Shown: in pieces, positions 32,111-44,947 of the stretch
How positions within the stretch are numbered: position 1 is the stretch's first letter
How the letters are laid out: each line of letters starts with the position of its first letter
NCBI GenBank assembly: GCA_012932295.1
Contig: JAAONU010000002.1
Coordinates: 20,181,770-20,245,769 of the forward strand
Direction of reading: 5' to 3'
Length of the DNA stretch: 64,000 nt
Source of the DNA: Cyclina sinensis
Taxonomy: Eukaryota > Mollusca > Bivalvia > Venerida > Veneridae
Notes under the pieces: generated by a model
The model's database searches: none
Seen by the model: the letters and a program-made list of their open reading frames with translations, nothing else
Told to the model about the DNA's origin: nothing
Made by a program: the position numbers and the translations under genes

Positions 32111-34664
32111 ACAAGAGGGCCATCATGGCCCTGTATCGCTCATCTGAATATGACTGCTTTTAACAAAGTTGCTATGGACCTGGTTAATTGACCCCAGATG
32201 ACCCGTATTCGAACTTGACCTAGAAATTATTGAAACAATCTTTCTGACAAATTTCAAGGTTATTTGGACTGAAAATGTAGAATCTAGAGTGTTTACAAAG
32301 TTTTTCCATATTAGGGCTCAGTGACCTAGTTTTCGACTCCAGCTGACCCATATTCAAACATGAGCTAAAAATCATAGAAGCAACCTTTCTGACAAATTTT
32401 CAGGTTATCTGGAATTGAAATCTTAACTCTAGAGTGTTAAAAAGGTTTTTCCATATTTGGGTTCTGTGACCTAGTTTTTGACCAAAGATGACCCATGTTA
32501 GTACTTGAGCCTGAAATCATCAAAACAACCTGTCTGACAAATTTCCAGGATACTTGGACTGAAAGTGTAACCTCTGGAGTATTAAAATGGTTTTTACATT
32601 TTAGGGCTCTGTCACCTAGTTTTTGATCCCAGATGACCCATATCCAAATCTCAGCTAGAAATCATTGAAACAACCTATCTGACAAATTTAAAGGATATTT
32701 GGATTGAAAATGTAACCTCTGGAGTGTTAAAATGGTTTTTACATTTTAGGGCTCTGTGACCTAGTTTTTGATCCCAGATGACCCATATCCAAATCTCAGC
32801 AAGAAATCATTGAAACAACCTATCTGACAAATTTCAAGGATATTTGGATTGAAAATGTAACCTCTAGAGCATTAACAAGATTTTTCTACTTTATGGCCCT
32901 GTGACCTAGTTTTTGACACCAGATAACCCATATTCAAAATTGAGCTAGAAATCATTGAAACAATCTTTCTGACAAATTTCAATGGTATTTGGACTGAAAA
33001 TGTTACCTCTAGACTGTTTACATGGTTTTTCCATACTTGGGGTCTGGGACCTAGTTTTTAACCCCAGATGACCCATATTCAAATCTGAGCTAGAAATAAT
33101 TAAAACAAACTTTCTGACAAATTTCCAGAATATCTGGACTGAAAAGTAGCCTCTAGAGTGTTTACATTTTTTTTTCTATTTTTGGGCTCTGTGACCTAGT
33201 TTTTTACTCCAGATGACCCATATTCTAACTTAATCTAGAAATCATTAAAACAACTTTTCTGATAGATATCCAGATTATTTCGACTGAAAATGTAACCTCT
33301 AGAGTGTTAACAAGGATTTTCCAAATTTGGGATATGTGACCTAGTTTTTGACCCAAGATGACCCATATTCAAACTTAAGCTAGAAATCAACAAAACAACC
33401 TTTCTGACAAAATTTCTGGGATATTTTGACTGAAAAAAGAAACCTCTAGAGTGTTAACAAGGTTTTTTTTATTTTTGGGCTTTGTGACCTAGTTGTTGGA
33501 TCCAGATGACACGTATTTGAACTTAAGCTAGAAATCATAGAAACAACCTTTCTGACAAATTACCAGATTATTTGAACTGAAAATCTTACCTCTTCTGCTA
33601 CAAGAAGATTTTCAAAGTTTTCACTATATAAGCCTTTGTAAAACCAATGACACCAGGGTGGGGCCAAATTTGACCCCAGGGGTATAATTTGAACAAACTT
33701 GGTAGAAGTCAACTAGACAATGCTAGATACCAAATCTTAAGGCTAAGGCCCATGTGGTTTCAGACAAGAAGATTTTCTAAGTTTTCCCTATGCAAATCAA
33801 TTGACCCCCAAGGTGGGGCCAAATTTGACCCCAGGGGCATAATTTGAACAAACTTGGTAGAGGTCCACTAGACAATGCTACATACCAAATCTTAAGGCTC
33901 AGGGCCTTGTAGTTTCAGACAAGAAGATTTTCGAAGTTTTCCTATATAACCTATGTAAAATCAATGACCCCAGGGTGGGGCCAAATTTGACCCCAGGGTA
34001 TAATTTGAACAAACTTGGTAGAAGTCAACCAGACAATGCTACATACCAAATCTTAAGGCTCAGGCCCATGTGGTTTCAGACAAGATGATTTTCAAAGTTT
34101 TCCCTATGCAAATCAACTGACCCCCAAGGTGGGGCCAAATTTGATCCCAGGGGCATAATTTGAACAAACTTGGTAGAGGTCCACTAGACAATGCTACATA
34201 CCAAATCTTAAGGCTCAGGGCCTTTGGTTTCAGACAAGAAGATTTTCGAAGTTTTCCTATATAAGCCTATGTAAAATCAATGACCCCAGGGTGAGGCCAA
34301 ATTTGACCCCAGAGGTATAATTTGAACATATTTGGTTGAGGTCCACTAGACAATGCTACATACCAAATCTTAAGAGTCAGTGCCTTGTGGTTTCAGACAA
34401 GAAGATTTTTCAAAGTTTTCTCTATATAAGCCTATGTAAAATCAATTGACCCCTGAGGCAGGGCCAAATTTGAACCCATGGGCATAATTTGAACAAACTT
34501 GGAAGAGGTTCACTAGACAATGCTACATACCAAATCTTAAGGCTCAGGGCCTTGTGGTTTCAGACAAGAAGATTTTTAAAATTTTACTATAATTATAAGC
34601 CTATGTAAAATCAATACCTCCGGGATGGGGCCAAATTTGACTCCAGGGGTATAATTTGAACAAA
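32111..34664 (+). mobile_element. HLE, chimeric B-A core, 3' part missing
   Basis: It has a B-type 5' end (GGGCCATCATGGCCC hairpin, GAATATGACTGCTTTTAAC), B units with a duplicated pair near 32580-32880, and the B-to-A switch near 33583-33605. A units continue until AATTTGAACAAA at 34664, where a D element begins. The expected terminal hairpin is not found after that D element. Confidence 0.8.
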
Positions 34665-35544
34665 ACAAGAGCCACCACAAGCGAGGGCCATACTCGACTT
34701 TTTCCTATTTCCAAATGCAAACACATCAGAGGAAGTACATTGTGGTTAAGGGATTTCAAATGAAACATCATTTGGAAATATAATTATACATAACAAAGTT
34801 ATCGCCAATTTTAGCAAGATTCAGAAATTTGACCTTAAAGGTCAAGGTCAAATTCAGTTTAACCTTCTTTGGAGGTATTGTCTAAAAGCTAGTTATGTCC
34901 AAGCATGAAGACACTACATCCATTAAAGGTCATGTGACACGACTATAGCAACTTTGTCTATTCAAAATAATCATAATGTACTGATTAAAATGGTTTAACT
35001 GCGAAATTATGAAAAAAATTGCTTTTGATAAGAAAAAACGTGTTTTTGATGATCGGCTGTTTCCGTTCCGACATCGGCAGTTTCCGCCGCAATTTTTGGC
35101 TGTGACGTAGATTTATCCCTACTGTACCAGGCAGTAGTGCAGGATTACACTGCTCATAACACATCCAGTTTTAAATGAAAAAATAACACTAAACCACAAG
35201 TGCAAGAAACACAATAAAGTCACACTTTTAGAAATAACATGCTATAAATTGTAAATTAATTATAATAATGTTATTACTTCTCGATTTTTATAAGTAAATT
35301 CAAACTTTGCGATGGGAGAACAGGTTCTAATTTTACCTTAATAAATATTAATAAATATTCCAATTTCTTCCATGTTGTGGTTCTATATAAAACTATCTTC
35401 TCCGCGTTTTCCTGCTGCGTAACACTTCGATCCTCACTTGATGTTTACGTCATAAAAAAAATTCTTTTTCATTAACGTGTAGTAAAATTGAAGTGAATTT
35501 AGGTGATCTAGTGTGTTAACATTTGTTTCACTAAATGGAAATTC

Positions 35545-35601
35545 ACACTACAGTGTATCTATATCTATCTATTTAAGCTAGATATAGATACACTACAGTG
35601 T
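35545..35601. repeat. Hairpin inside the TTAA element
   Basis: Arms of 23 bases (35545-35567 and 35579-35601), starting ACACTACAGTG, pair with two mismatches around an 11-base loop. The arms contain the ATCTATATCTA / TAGATATAGAT repeat. Its role is unknown. Confidence 0.8.
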
Positions 35602-35993
35602 ATTTTCACGTTGGGATATTGTTTGAAAAATAATATGGCATGTCCATCAAGTAGAAATTTGTGTCTGCTTATAAATTAATATCCAATGAAATATCAAAGA
35701 TCCATAAATCACGCCTAATACCGTGGGTTTATGTAAATTAACCTGTCCAAATGGGACCCCTGTATATTCTGCATAGCTGTCAAAACAAAGCAATTAACAT
35801 TTTATGACCCAATCAATGATAAAGTTGAGACAAATAGCATAATTTTATGGAAAGTGACCTTACAAATTGATTGTATTACTTTTGATCACTTGTGAAAACA
35901 TTATGTAATAGTTTGTTCCCATTAACATGTCTGAATGATTTTTAGTTAAGAAGTTTCCATGCAGATACAAATTTGATGGATCTAATTATGATA

Positions 35994-37156
35994 ACAAGAG
36001 GGCCATGATGGCCCTGGATCGCTCACCTGAGTACTTTGCTTGAGCAAAAATCACATGCAACATGACATTTTCTAACTGAAGATATTCAAAGATCCCATCT
36101 TTTATACAAAAAATCCATGGGGCAGAGGCAATTTCTTGATAACAGCTTGTGAAGAGATGTCATTTGAAGCAATATTTTGAAAACAACCTATTTTTAGCTC
36201 CGGTGGCCAATTTGTTCAATGGAGCAGAACCGTTTAAGCAATTTTAATGCAGGGGTATGTAAGGAACATTTCGGTGACATTTGATGGAAAATTACCTTGC
36301 CATTGAGGAGGAGATGCTGTTTGATTTCTTTTCTACTTTTAGCTTTTGCAGCCCTTATGTGCAATGGAGTGGAACGGTTTGAGCAATTTTAGAAAAGGGC
36401 CTTATAAGGAACATTTCTGTCAAATTTGGCTTAAAATGGCCACGTGCTTTTGGAAGAGATGTCATTTGAAGCAACATATTGACGAAATCTATTTTTAGCT
36501 CATGCGGCCATTTTGTTCAATGGAGCAGAACTGTTTTAGCAATTTTAATAGAGGGCAATGTAAGGAACATTTCAGTGAAATTTGGTGGAAAATCTCCCAA
36601 CCATTTAGGAGGAGATGTTGTTTGAATTTTTTTTCTATTTTTAGCTTTTGCAGCCCTTATGTGCAATGTAGCAGAAAGGTTTGAGCAATTTTAGAAAAGG
36701 GCATTATAAGGAACATTTCTGTCAAATTTGGTTTAAAATGGCCAAGTGGTTTAGAAGGAGATGTCATTTGAAGCCAAATATTGACAAAAATCTATTTTTA
36801 GCCCTGGCGGCCATTTTGTTCAATGGAGCGGAACCATTTTAGCAATTTTTATATGGGGATATGAAAGGAACATTTCTGTGAAATCTGGTGGAAAATCTCC
36901 CAACCGTTTAGGAGGAGATGTTGTTTGAATTTTTTTCTATTTTTAGCTTTTGCAGCCCTTATGTGCAATGGAGAGGAACGGTTTGAGCAATTTTAGGAAA
37001 GGGCAATATAAGAAACATTTCTGTAAAGTTTGGTTAAAAATAGCTTTGTGGTTTAGGAGGAGATGTCATTTAAAGTAAAATGTTGACACCGGACGCCGGA
37101 CGCCGGACGCAGGGTGATCACAATAGCTCACCCTGAGCATTTGCTCAGGTGAGCTA
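35994..37156 (+). mobile_element. C-type HLE, full length, uninterrupted
   Basis: It runs from ACAAGAGGGCC with hairpin and 5' module GAGTACTTTGCTTGAGC, through TTTTATACAAAAAATCC (the site filled in other C elements). Three 302-bp dimers of C monomers follow (GCAGCCC at 36348, 36650 and 36952), then a GACGCCGGACGCCGGACGC stretch and CATTTGCTCAGGTGAGCTA. It is the reference C element for the window and is nested in the TTAA element. Confidence 0.88.
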
Positions 37157-38285
37157 AATATAAAATCATTCGACTTCTAAATGTGAACAAATTATCAGAA
37201 AAAACAAAGAACAATGTGTTTGTGTTATGATTTTGACATAGCTTTTAGGGCTTCTTCATATTATTTGTTCCTTGATCATTATTTTTTTGTTTTCATAAAA
37301 AGGAGAATGTATTATTAAAAAGCCAAAAAAAAGAGATATGCATATATAATGAAAAAATTCATAGATCTAGTCAAAGATTACTTACACGTACCTCAGGCAA
37401 AATATACCACAGACAAATAAGCAACACATCACTGTAAGGAGAATGTTTTTTTATGGAAAAAATCTCTCTGGAGTTAGTTAATCAAGTCTTCCAAAAAATT
37501 GCATCGGATAAAAATAAGCATGTTCAAAATCTTTTTGAATCAGTAACTTGAAAAATACCTCTTAGTCTATTTATTTTCACGGGTGTATCTTTTAATTCTA
37601 TAACCCTGATTAAACTAGCCTCTATATAATATTGCTCATTGGCTTCGTAATACCATCAAAATTTCAAACTATTTATTTAAAAAAAATTTCAATGTATATT
37701 CATGATGTTAGCTTAACTTGTTCAATTTTGCTTTTTTACTACATTCAGTCTAAATTTTCATTTTCAATCATAATTTTAAAATCTTTTGTTAACAATTCAG
37801 GCAGCTGTGTTAAGTGGCAAGAGATAAATGTGCGTCACTTCCGGTTTCGCTCGTGGCAGGTGTGCGAGACCAAGTGCGTAAAATATGTATTTTAATTTGC
37901 TATAAAACATCTTTAAGATGAAAATTACCTGGGGAAATTTGTAAAACAGTCATAGTTAGATATATATTTTTCCCTCATATGAAAATTTCGAGGTCAAAAA
38001 TTCGTGTCACATGACCTTTAACAACAAAGATATAGCCAAGTAAAGTAATGTCAGTCATTTAAAGGTCAAGGTAATGCTTGAATTGTTCAACACGTTTGTT
38101 TTATTCTCAGTGTTGTTTTCTCCCTGTATAGATCAAATCCGTCCATAAATAACAAAAGTTTGGCTACTTTAGCAAAATGCAATAATTCGAACTTGACTGT
38201 GAGGTCATTTAAAGGTTAAGGTCATACTTGAATAATTTAACATGTAGGTTTTGTCATGAGCTTTGTTTTGTCCAAGTATTGATAA

Positions 38286-41200
38286 ACAAGAGGGCCATGA
38301 TGGCCCTAAATCGCTCATCTGAGTCTCATTGCTCATGTTACAAATATTGTTATTGATTTTTATGGGTGCAAGTTTGAATAAGTTTGCAATAAGTTTGAAG
38401 ACTCTGGGTATAATGGTACTCAAATTTTTTAGCAGAAATAGTTTTACTCTACAGGTCCCAGTGACTTTGACCTTTGACCTACAGACCCCAAAAACAATAG
38501 GGTTCTTCTAATATAATTACCCTGTAAAGTTTGAAAGTTCTGGGTGTAATGATACTCCAGTTACTAAGAAGAAATAGTTCTGACTCTACAGGTCCCTGTG
38601 ACCTTGACTTTTGACCTACTGACCCCAAAAATGATTGGGTTCTTTAATTGAGTAAAGAAAATCATCCTATGAAGTTTGAAGGCTCTTGGTAAAATGGTAC
38701 TCCAGTTACTGAGCATAAACAGTTTTCACACTAGAGTTCCCTGTGAACTTAACCTTTGACCTATGGACCCTAAAAACAATAGGGTTCTTCTAATACAATT
38801 ATCCTACAAAATTTGAAGGCTCTGGGTGTAATGGTACTACAGTTACTCTGCAGAAATAGTTTTCACTCTAAAGGTCCCTGTAACCCTGACCTTTGACATA
38901 CTAGCCCCAAAAACAATATGGTTCTTCTATTTAGTAAAAAAAATCATCCTGTGAAGTTTGGAGGCTCTGGGTGAAATGGTAATCCTGTTATTGAGTGGAA
39001 ACGGTTTTCACTCTAGAGGTCCCTCTGACCTTGACCTTTGACCTACTGACCCAAAACACAAAAGGAATTTCTTTGTACTCAATAAGGGCAATAACCCTGT
39101 GAAGTTTGAAGTCTTTGGGTCAACTGGTACTCAAATTATTGAAAGGAAATAAAGTGTGAAAGACAGACAAACAAACAGACACCCATGGACAAGGCAAAAA
39201 CAATATGTCTCCATCAGAAGGGCAGGTGTGGAAGGAGACATAACAACAAACAATTGAAGGTATAGCCCTTGGTGTTTCCCAGCAGCAGACTTTTAAAGTT
39301 TTCCCTATATAAATCCTTGTGTAAAATCAAATGACCCCCCGGGTGGGCCCAGTTTTCACTCCAGGGTCATGATTTGAACAAACTTGGTAAAGGTCATACA
39401 TGCCATTCTCCCGTTACTCGCCGGGTTCTCCCGATATTAAGACCCTTACCCCGGCGCCCCGGCGAAGCACCCAAATCTCCCGATAAATCAACATTTTCCC
39501 CATGCTGTATCATTATACCTGGGAGAAATAAAGTACTGTTCTGTTCTGTTCTGTTCTTCCTTGAAAGAAAAAAAATCCTTAAAATTCGTTGAATCCAGAC
39601 AGTATAAAAATCTGCCAAAAACGAATCCACAACATAAGTCCCGGACCGTCAGTGTATATCACACCTCGCTAATCCGTTGCAATGACACCCTAATAAACTT
39701 GTCAAAGACCAAATGACCGTGAAAAATAAGTTCGATAATTGATAGCTTCTGTCGGTGCCTTCGAATTAATAAATGAAATCCTTTAGCCTAATGTTTGCAC
39801 ATAGCACTACGTCAGCCCACGTGTTCGTAGAAGTCGGCTCCTTTGAAGTCAGTTGAAAGATGAACGACCTTTACACAGTTACTTTTGAGCTGAATTAGCG
39901 GTGCGTTTTTTATGCTCCATACTGTTTGATGTTTGGAAATTGAGTAACAAAGCGAGTTATTTTCGAAATACACCATTTAAAAGTGTATTTTTTTTTATTT
40001 TTATGCAGTTACACACTGCGTCAATGTGTAAATAAAACAGAAGGCGGTAGGCAATTATTTTGTATTCGGAAGTCTTTTGTACGTATCAATCCAAGGAACA
40101 AATTTTTCATTCAGTGACGACGACGAGTGACCAAAATTTCTACTCGTCCTGCATCACCATCACCTAGACCTAGGAGAAAAAAGATCAACGGTACTGTGCG
40201 GTTAAAAAGGCGCAGTGCTCCCCCTTACTCACGCTTCCGGTTTCGTTTTGACAGCGTATCACATCTACATCTACATGGAGAATTACTGTCGGTAAACTGT
40301 GACGTTATAATATACACTTCCATCGGTATATTTCTTGCAGTCAGTGTTTGCACTCGTTCTGCAGGACAGGCGATCAGATATACTCGTCCTCATACGAGCG
40401 AACTTTTTTTTTTTTTTTTTTTTTTTTTATCCCCGTTGTGATGTCCAAAAACCCGGCGATTTTCCACAAATCTCCTGTTAATGATCCAACCCTAAACGGC
40501 ATGTATGGTAAAGGTCTACTAGATGCAGCAAACCAAATATCTGCACTCTAGTCCTTGTGGTTTCTGACAAGAAGATTTTTAAAACTTTTCCTATATAACT
40601 CTCTGTAAAACATGTGACCCCTGGGGCGGGGCCTTTTTTGACCCAGGGGCTATGATTTGAACAAACTTGGTAGAGGTCTAGAAGACAATGCTGTACACCA
40701 ATGCTACATACAAAATATCTAAGCTCTATGCCTTTTGATTTCTGATGTGAAGACTTTTTAAACTTCTTCCCAATATAACTCTATGAAAAACAGGTGACCC
40801 CTGGGGCAGGGCCTTTTTTGACCCAGGGGCTATGATTTGAACAAACTTTGACAAGAAGATTTTTTAAAGTTTTTCCTATATAACTCTATGTAAAACATCA
40901 CTGTGACCCCTGGGGCTGGGTCAATTTTGACCACAGGGTCATAATTTGAACAAACTTGGTAGACGTCCACTAGATGATGTTTCTGACAAGAAGATTTTTT
41001 AAAGATTTTCCTATTTAACTCTATGTAAAACATGTGACCCCTGGGGCGGGGCCATTTTTGACCCAGGAGCCATGATTTGAACAAACTTGGTAAAGGTCCA
41101 CTGGACAATGCTGCATTACATAATTCTATGTAAAACATGACTGTGACCCTTTGAGCAGGACCATGATTTGAACAAACTTCGTAGAGGTCCACTGGACAAT

Positions 41201-42830
41201 GCTGCATACCAAATTTCTAATCTCTAGGCCTTGTGGTTTCTGACAAGAAGGTTTTTCCTATATAACTCTATGTAAAACATGTGACCCCTGGGGCGGGGCC
41301 ATTTTTTACCCAGGAGCCATGATTTGAACAAACTTGGTAAAGGTCCACTGGACAATGCTGCATACCAAATATCTAAACTCTAGGCCATGTGGTATCTGAC
41401 AAGAAGATTTTTTAAAGTTTTTCCTATATAACTCTATGTAAAACATGTGAACCCTGGGGCGGGGCCATTTTTGACCCAGGAGCCATGATTTGAACAAACT
41501 TGGTAAAGGTCCATTGGACAATGCTGCATACCAAATATCTAAACTCTAGGCCTCGCGGTTTCTGACAAGAAGATTTTTTAAAGTTTTTCCTATATAACTC
41601 TATGTAAAACATGTGACCCCTGGGGCGGGGCCATTTTTGACCCAGGAGCCATGATTTGAACAAACTTGGTAAAGGTCCACTGGACAATGCTGCATACAAA
41701 ATATCTAAACTCTAGGCCATGCGGTATCTGACAAGAAGATTCTTTAAAGTTTTTCCTATATAACTCTATGTAAAACATGTGAACCCTGGGGCGGGGCCAT
41801 TTTTGACCAAGGAGCCATGATTTGAACAAACTTGGTAAAGGTCCACTGGACAATGCTGCATACCAAATATCTAAACTCTAGGCCTTGCGGTTTCTGACAA
41901 GAATTTTTTTTTTAAGTTTTTCCTATATAACTCTATGTAAAACATGTGACCCCTGGGACAGGGCTATTTTTGACCAAGGAGCCATGATTTGAACAAACTT
42001 TGTAGAGGTCCACTGGACAATGCTGCATACCAAATTTCTAAACTCTAAGCCTTGTGGTTTTTGACAAGAAGATTTTTTAAAGTTTTTCCTATATAACTCT
42101 ATGTAAAACATGTGACCCCTGGGGCGGGGCCATTTTTGTCCCAGGAGCCATGATTTGAACAAACTTGGTAAAGGTCCACTGGACAATGCTGCATACCAAA
42201 TGTCTAAACTTTAATCCTTGCGGTTTCTGACAAGAAGATTTTTAAAGTTTTTCCTAAATAACTCTATGTAAAACATGTGACCCCTGGGGCGGGGCCATTT
42301 TTGACCGAGGAGCCATGATTTGAAAGAATTTGGTAAAGGTCCACTGGACAATGCTGTATACCAAGTTTCTAAACTCTAGGCCTTGCAGTTTCTCACAAGA
42401 AGATTTTTTAAAGTTTTTCCTATATAACTCTATGTAAAACATAATGACCCCTCGGGCTTGGCCATTTTTGACCACAGGTTCATAATTTGAACAAACTTGG
42501 TAGAAGTCCAGTAGATGATGCTTCATACCAAATACCTAAGCTCCAGGCCTTGAGGTTTCAGAGAAGAAGATTTTTAAAGATCCAACTTTTAAAATCTAAT
42601 TTTAGCTCCAGTGAACCAGAAATGCAATGAACCAGAACCATTTGAACAATCTTGGTAGAGCTTCATTCAAGGAACATCCCAGGCAAGTTTCATTTAATTT
42701 TGCCCTTTGGTTTCAGAGGAGATGTCAGTTGAATGACAAGTTGACGACGGATGGAGGAACTGACTGGCGGACGACGAACAAAGACTGATCAGAAAAGCTC
42801 ACCCTGAGCACTTTGTGCTCAGGTGAGCTA
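38286..42830 (+). mobile_element. HLE, composite, hosts a TIR element
   Basis: The 5' end is ACAAGAGGGCC with hairpin and module TCATCTGAGTCTCATTG. Units with TGACCTTGACCTTTGACC and CCCCAAAAACAATAGG come first (38450-39130), then AGACAGACAAACAAACAG and a worn G-type 3' hairpin (ATATGTCTCCATC...GGAGACATAA). About 14 A units follow, split by the 1.1-kb element at 39396-40506, ending in an A terminal unit and GTGCTCAGGTGAGCTA. It has the same composite layout as 23063-24479. Confidence 0.83.
39396..40506. mobile_element. 1.1-kb TIR element with 10-bp duplication
   Basis: Ends ATACATGCC and GGCATGTAT are perfect 9-base inverted repeats, flanked by GGTAAAGGTC at 39386-39395 and 40507-40516. The flanks rejoin as an A unit (ACTTGGTAAAGGTCTACTAG). 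Target duplications of 8-11 bases suggest the Mutator group, though the short TIR is unusual for it. Inside are TTCTCCCG repeats near the left end, a TGTTC pentamer run (39537-39558) and 25 T at 40404-40428. No transposase was seen. Confidence 0.83.
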
Positions 42831-43149
42831 AAAAGGAATGACAATTTAAGCAAAATTCAATCATCTGACCTTAATGGTCAAGGTCATTTTTAGGTTATGG
42901 TCATACTTGAGTTATTCAATATGTCGGTGTTGTTTTGTCCAAGTATGAATCAAAACCAACCATAAACAACAAAGTTATGACATTTTAAGCAAAATTTAAT
43001 TATTTGACCTTGGTGGTCATGGTAATTTTAAGGTTAAGGTCAAACTTGAATAATTTATCTTGTCAGCTATGTCATAAGTGTACTTTTGTCGAAGTCTGAT
43101 TCAAATCCAACCACAAATAACAAAAAATGGCCAGTATTAACAAAATTCA

Positions 43150-44064
43150 ACTAGAAATGGTTTTTGATTGAACAAAAACATATGTCTCCCCCCAGCCAGT
43201 TGCTGCAGGCAGTATTGAATCAGATGATTTTGTGGCATTTGACATTTAACCTCCAAGTGTGACCTTGACCTTGAGAAACCACACCCGCAAAGTGGGTTCT
43301 GCATGTCACCTTGATGAGGTGAACATCTGACCCAAGTTTCATAAAAATCCTTCAAGGGCTTTTGAAGATACAGAGCGGACACGATTTTGTGGCATTTGAC
43401 ATTTAACCTCCAAGTGTGACCTTGACCTTGAGACACCACACCCGCAAAGTGGGTTCTGAATGTCACCTTGATGAGGTGAACATCTGACCCAAGTTTCATA
43501 AAAATCCTTCAAGGGCTTTGGTAGATACAGAGCGGACACGATTTTGTGACAGACAGACGGATGGACAGACAACCGAGGAAAAACAATATGTCTCCCACGA
43601 TGAGGTGAACATCTGACTCAAGTTTCATAAAAATCCTTCAAGGACTTTTGAAGATACAGAGCGAGAGGATTTTGTGGCATTTGACATTTAACCTCCAAGT
43701 GTGACCTTGACCTTGGGACAAAACACCCGCAAAGTGGGTTCTGCACGTCACCTCGATGAGGTGAACATCTGACCCAAGTTTCATAAAAATCCTTCAAGGG
43801 CTTTTGAAGATACAGAGCGGACACGATTTTGTGGCATTTGACATTTAACCTCCAAGTGTGACCTTGACCTTGAGACACCACACCAGCAAAGTGGGTTCTG
43901 CAAGTCGCCTTGATGAAGTGAACATCTGACCCAAGTTTCATAAAAATCCTTCAAGGGCTTTGGAAGATACAGAGCGGACACGATTTTGTGACGGACAGAC
44001 GGACGGACGGACGGACAACTGGGGGAAAAGCAATATGTCTCCCCCATTTTTGGGGGGAGACATA
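43150..44064 (+). mobile_element. G-family HLE
   Basis: The left end is ACTAGAAATGG with a GGTTTTTG/CAAAAAC hairpin and ATATGTCTCCC. Five units of exactly 157 bp contain GATTTTGTGGCATTTGACAT, GACCTTGACCTTGAGA and CCCGCAAAGTGGGTTCTGCA. Between them is a partial internal end (GACAGACGG, ATATGTCTCCCACG at about 43550-43600). The 3' end is a GACGGACGGACGG stretch and a CCCCCATTTTTGGGGGG hairpin ending GAGACATA. D flanks rejoin as ATTCA|A.TTTG with no duplication. Confidence 0.82.
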
Positions 44065-44947
44065 ATGATTTGTACTTGACTGTCAAGGTCATTTAAAGGT
44101 CAAGGTCAAACTTGAAATAATCATAATGTTGGATTGGTGATGTGATGTTTAGTCCAAATATGAATCAAATCTAAAGATAAATGAGAAAGTTATGACAATT
44201 TAAGCAAAATTCAATCATCTGACCTTGACGGTCAAGGTCATTTTCAGGTCATGATCATATCTGAGTTATTCAACATGTCAGATTTGACATAAGTGTTAAT
44301 TTGTCCAAGTATAAATCAAATCCAACTATAAATGCTAAAGTTATGGACAATTTTAGCAAAATTTAATAATTTGGCCTTGAAGGTGAAGGTCATTTCTGAG
44401 TCAAGGTCAAGTTGAGTCTGGTTCACTTGAAGATCTTGTCCGTCCAAAAGGTTGTTGTGTCCAAGTATTAAGACAATCCACCTATTAATAATTAAGTTAT
44501 GGCAAATTTACCAAAATTCAATAATTTGACCTTGAAGGTGAAGGTCATTTATGAGTCAAGTTCAAGTTTAGTCCAGTCTACTTGAAGATCTTGTCCAAAG
44601 GGTTGCTCTGCCCAAGCATGAAGAGAATCCACCTATTAATAATAAAGTTATGGCTAATTTTAGCAAAATTCAATATTTTGACCTTGAAGGTGAAGGTCAT
44701 TTATGAGTCAAGGTCAAGTATAGTCTGGTCTACTTGAAGGTCTTGTCTAAAGGGTTGTTGTGTCCAAGCATGAAGAGAATCCACTAACTAATAATAAAGT
44801 TATGGCCAATTTTAGCAAAATTCAATATTTTGACCTTGAATTTGAAGGTCATTTAAGCGTCAGGGTCAAGTTTAGTCTGGTCATCTTGAAGGTCTTGTCC
44901 AAAGGGTTGTTGTGTCCAAGTATGAAGATAATTTATCAAGGAATAAA

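Larger units (their letters stand above)
34927..38017. mobile_element. TIR element with TTAA target duplication
   Basis: Ends are AGGTCATGTGACACGA and its inverse TCGTGTCACATGACCT, flanked by TTAA (34923-34926, 38018-38021). The intact D element reads CATCCATTAACAACAAAG here (about 16138), so the duplication is real. TTAA targets are typical of piggyBac and Kolobok. Without its nested C element it is about 1.9 kb. I see no transposase; one 87-codon frame at 37632-37895 has no recognisable motif. It carries a large hairpin at 35545-35601. Confidence 0.85.

Noticed and set aside
36180..37100. CRISPR-like regular repeats
   Set aside because: Units are contiguous 151-bp monomers with no unique spacers, in an animal intron.
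37632..37895. 87-codon frame inside the TTAA element as a transposase remnant
   Set aside because: It has no DDE-type motif or zinc-finger pattern, and the composition matches surrounding AT-rich DNA.
40830..42526. Several minus-strand open frames of 70-125 codons with near-identical proteins
   Set aside because: They are A-family units of about 166 bp translated over and over. Frames break wherever a unit has an indel, and no known domain appears.
43137..44092. Minus-strand frames of about 100-120 codons in the G element
   Set aside because: Repeat translation: 157 is not a multiple of 3, so each unit is read in a new frame, and the frames stay open only by composition.
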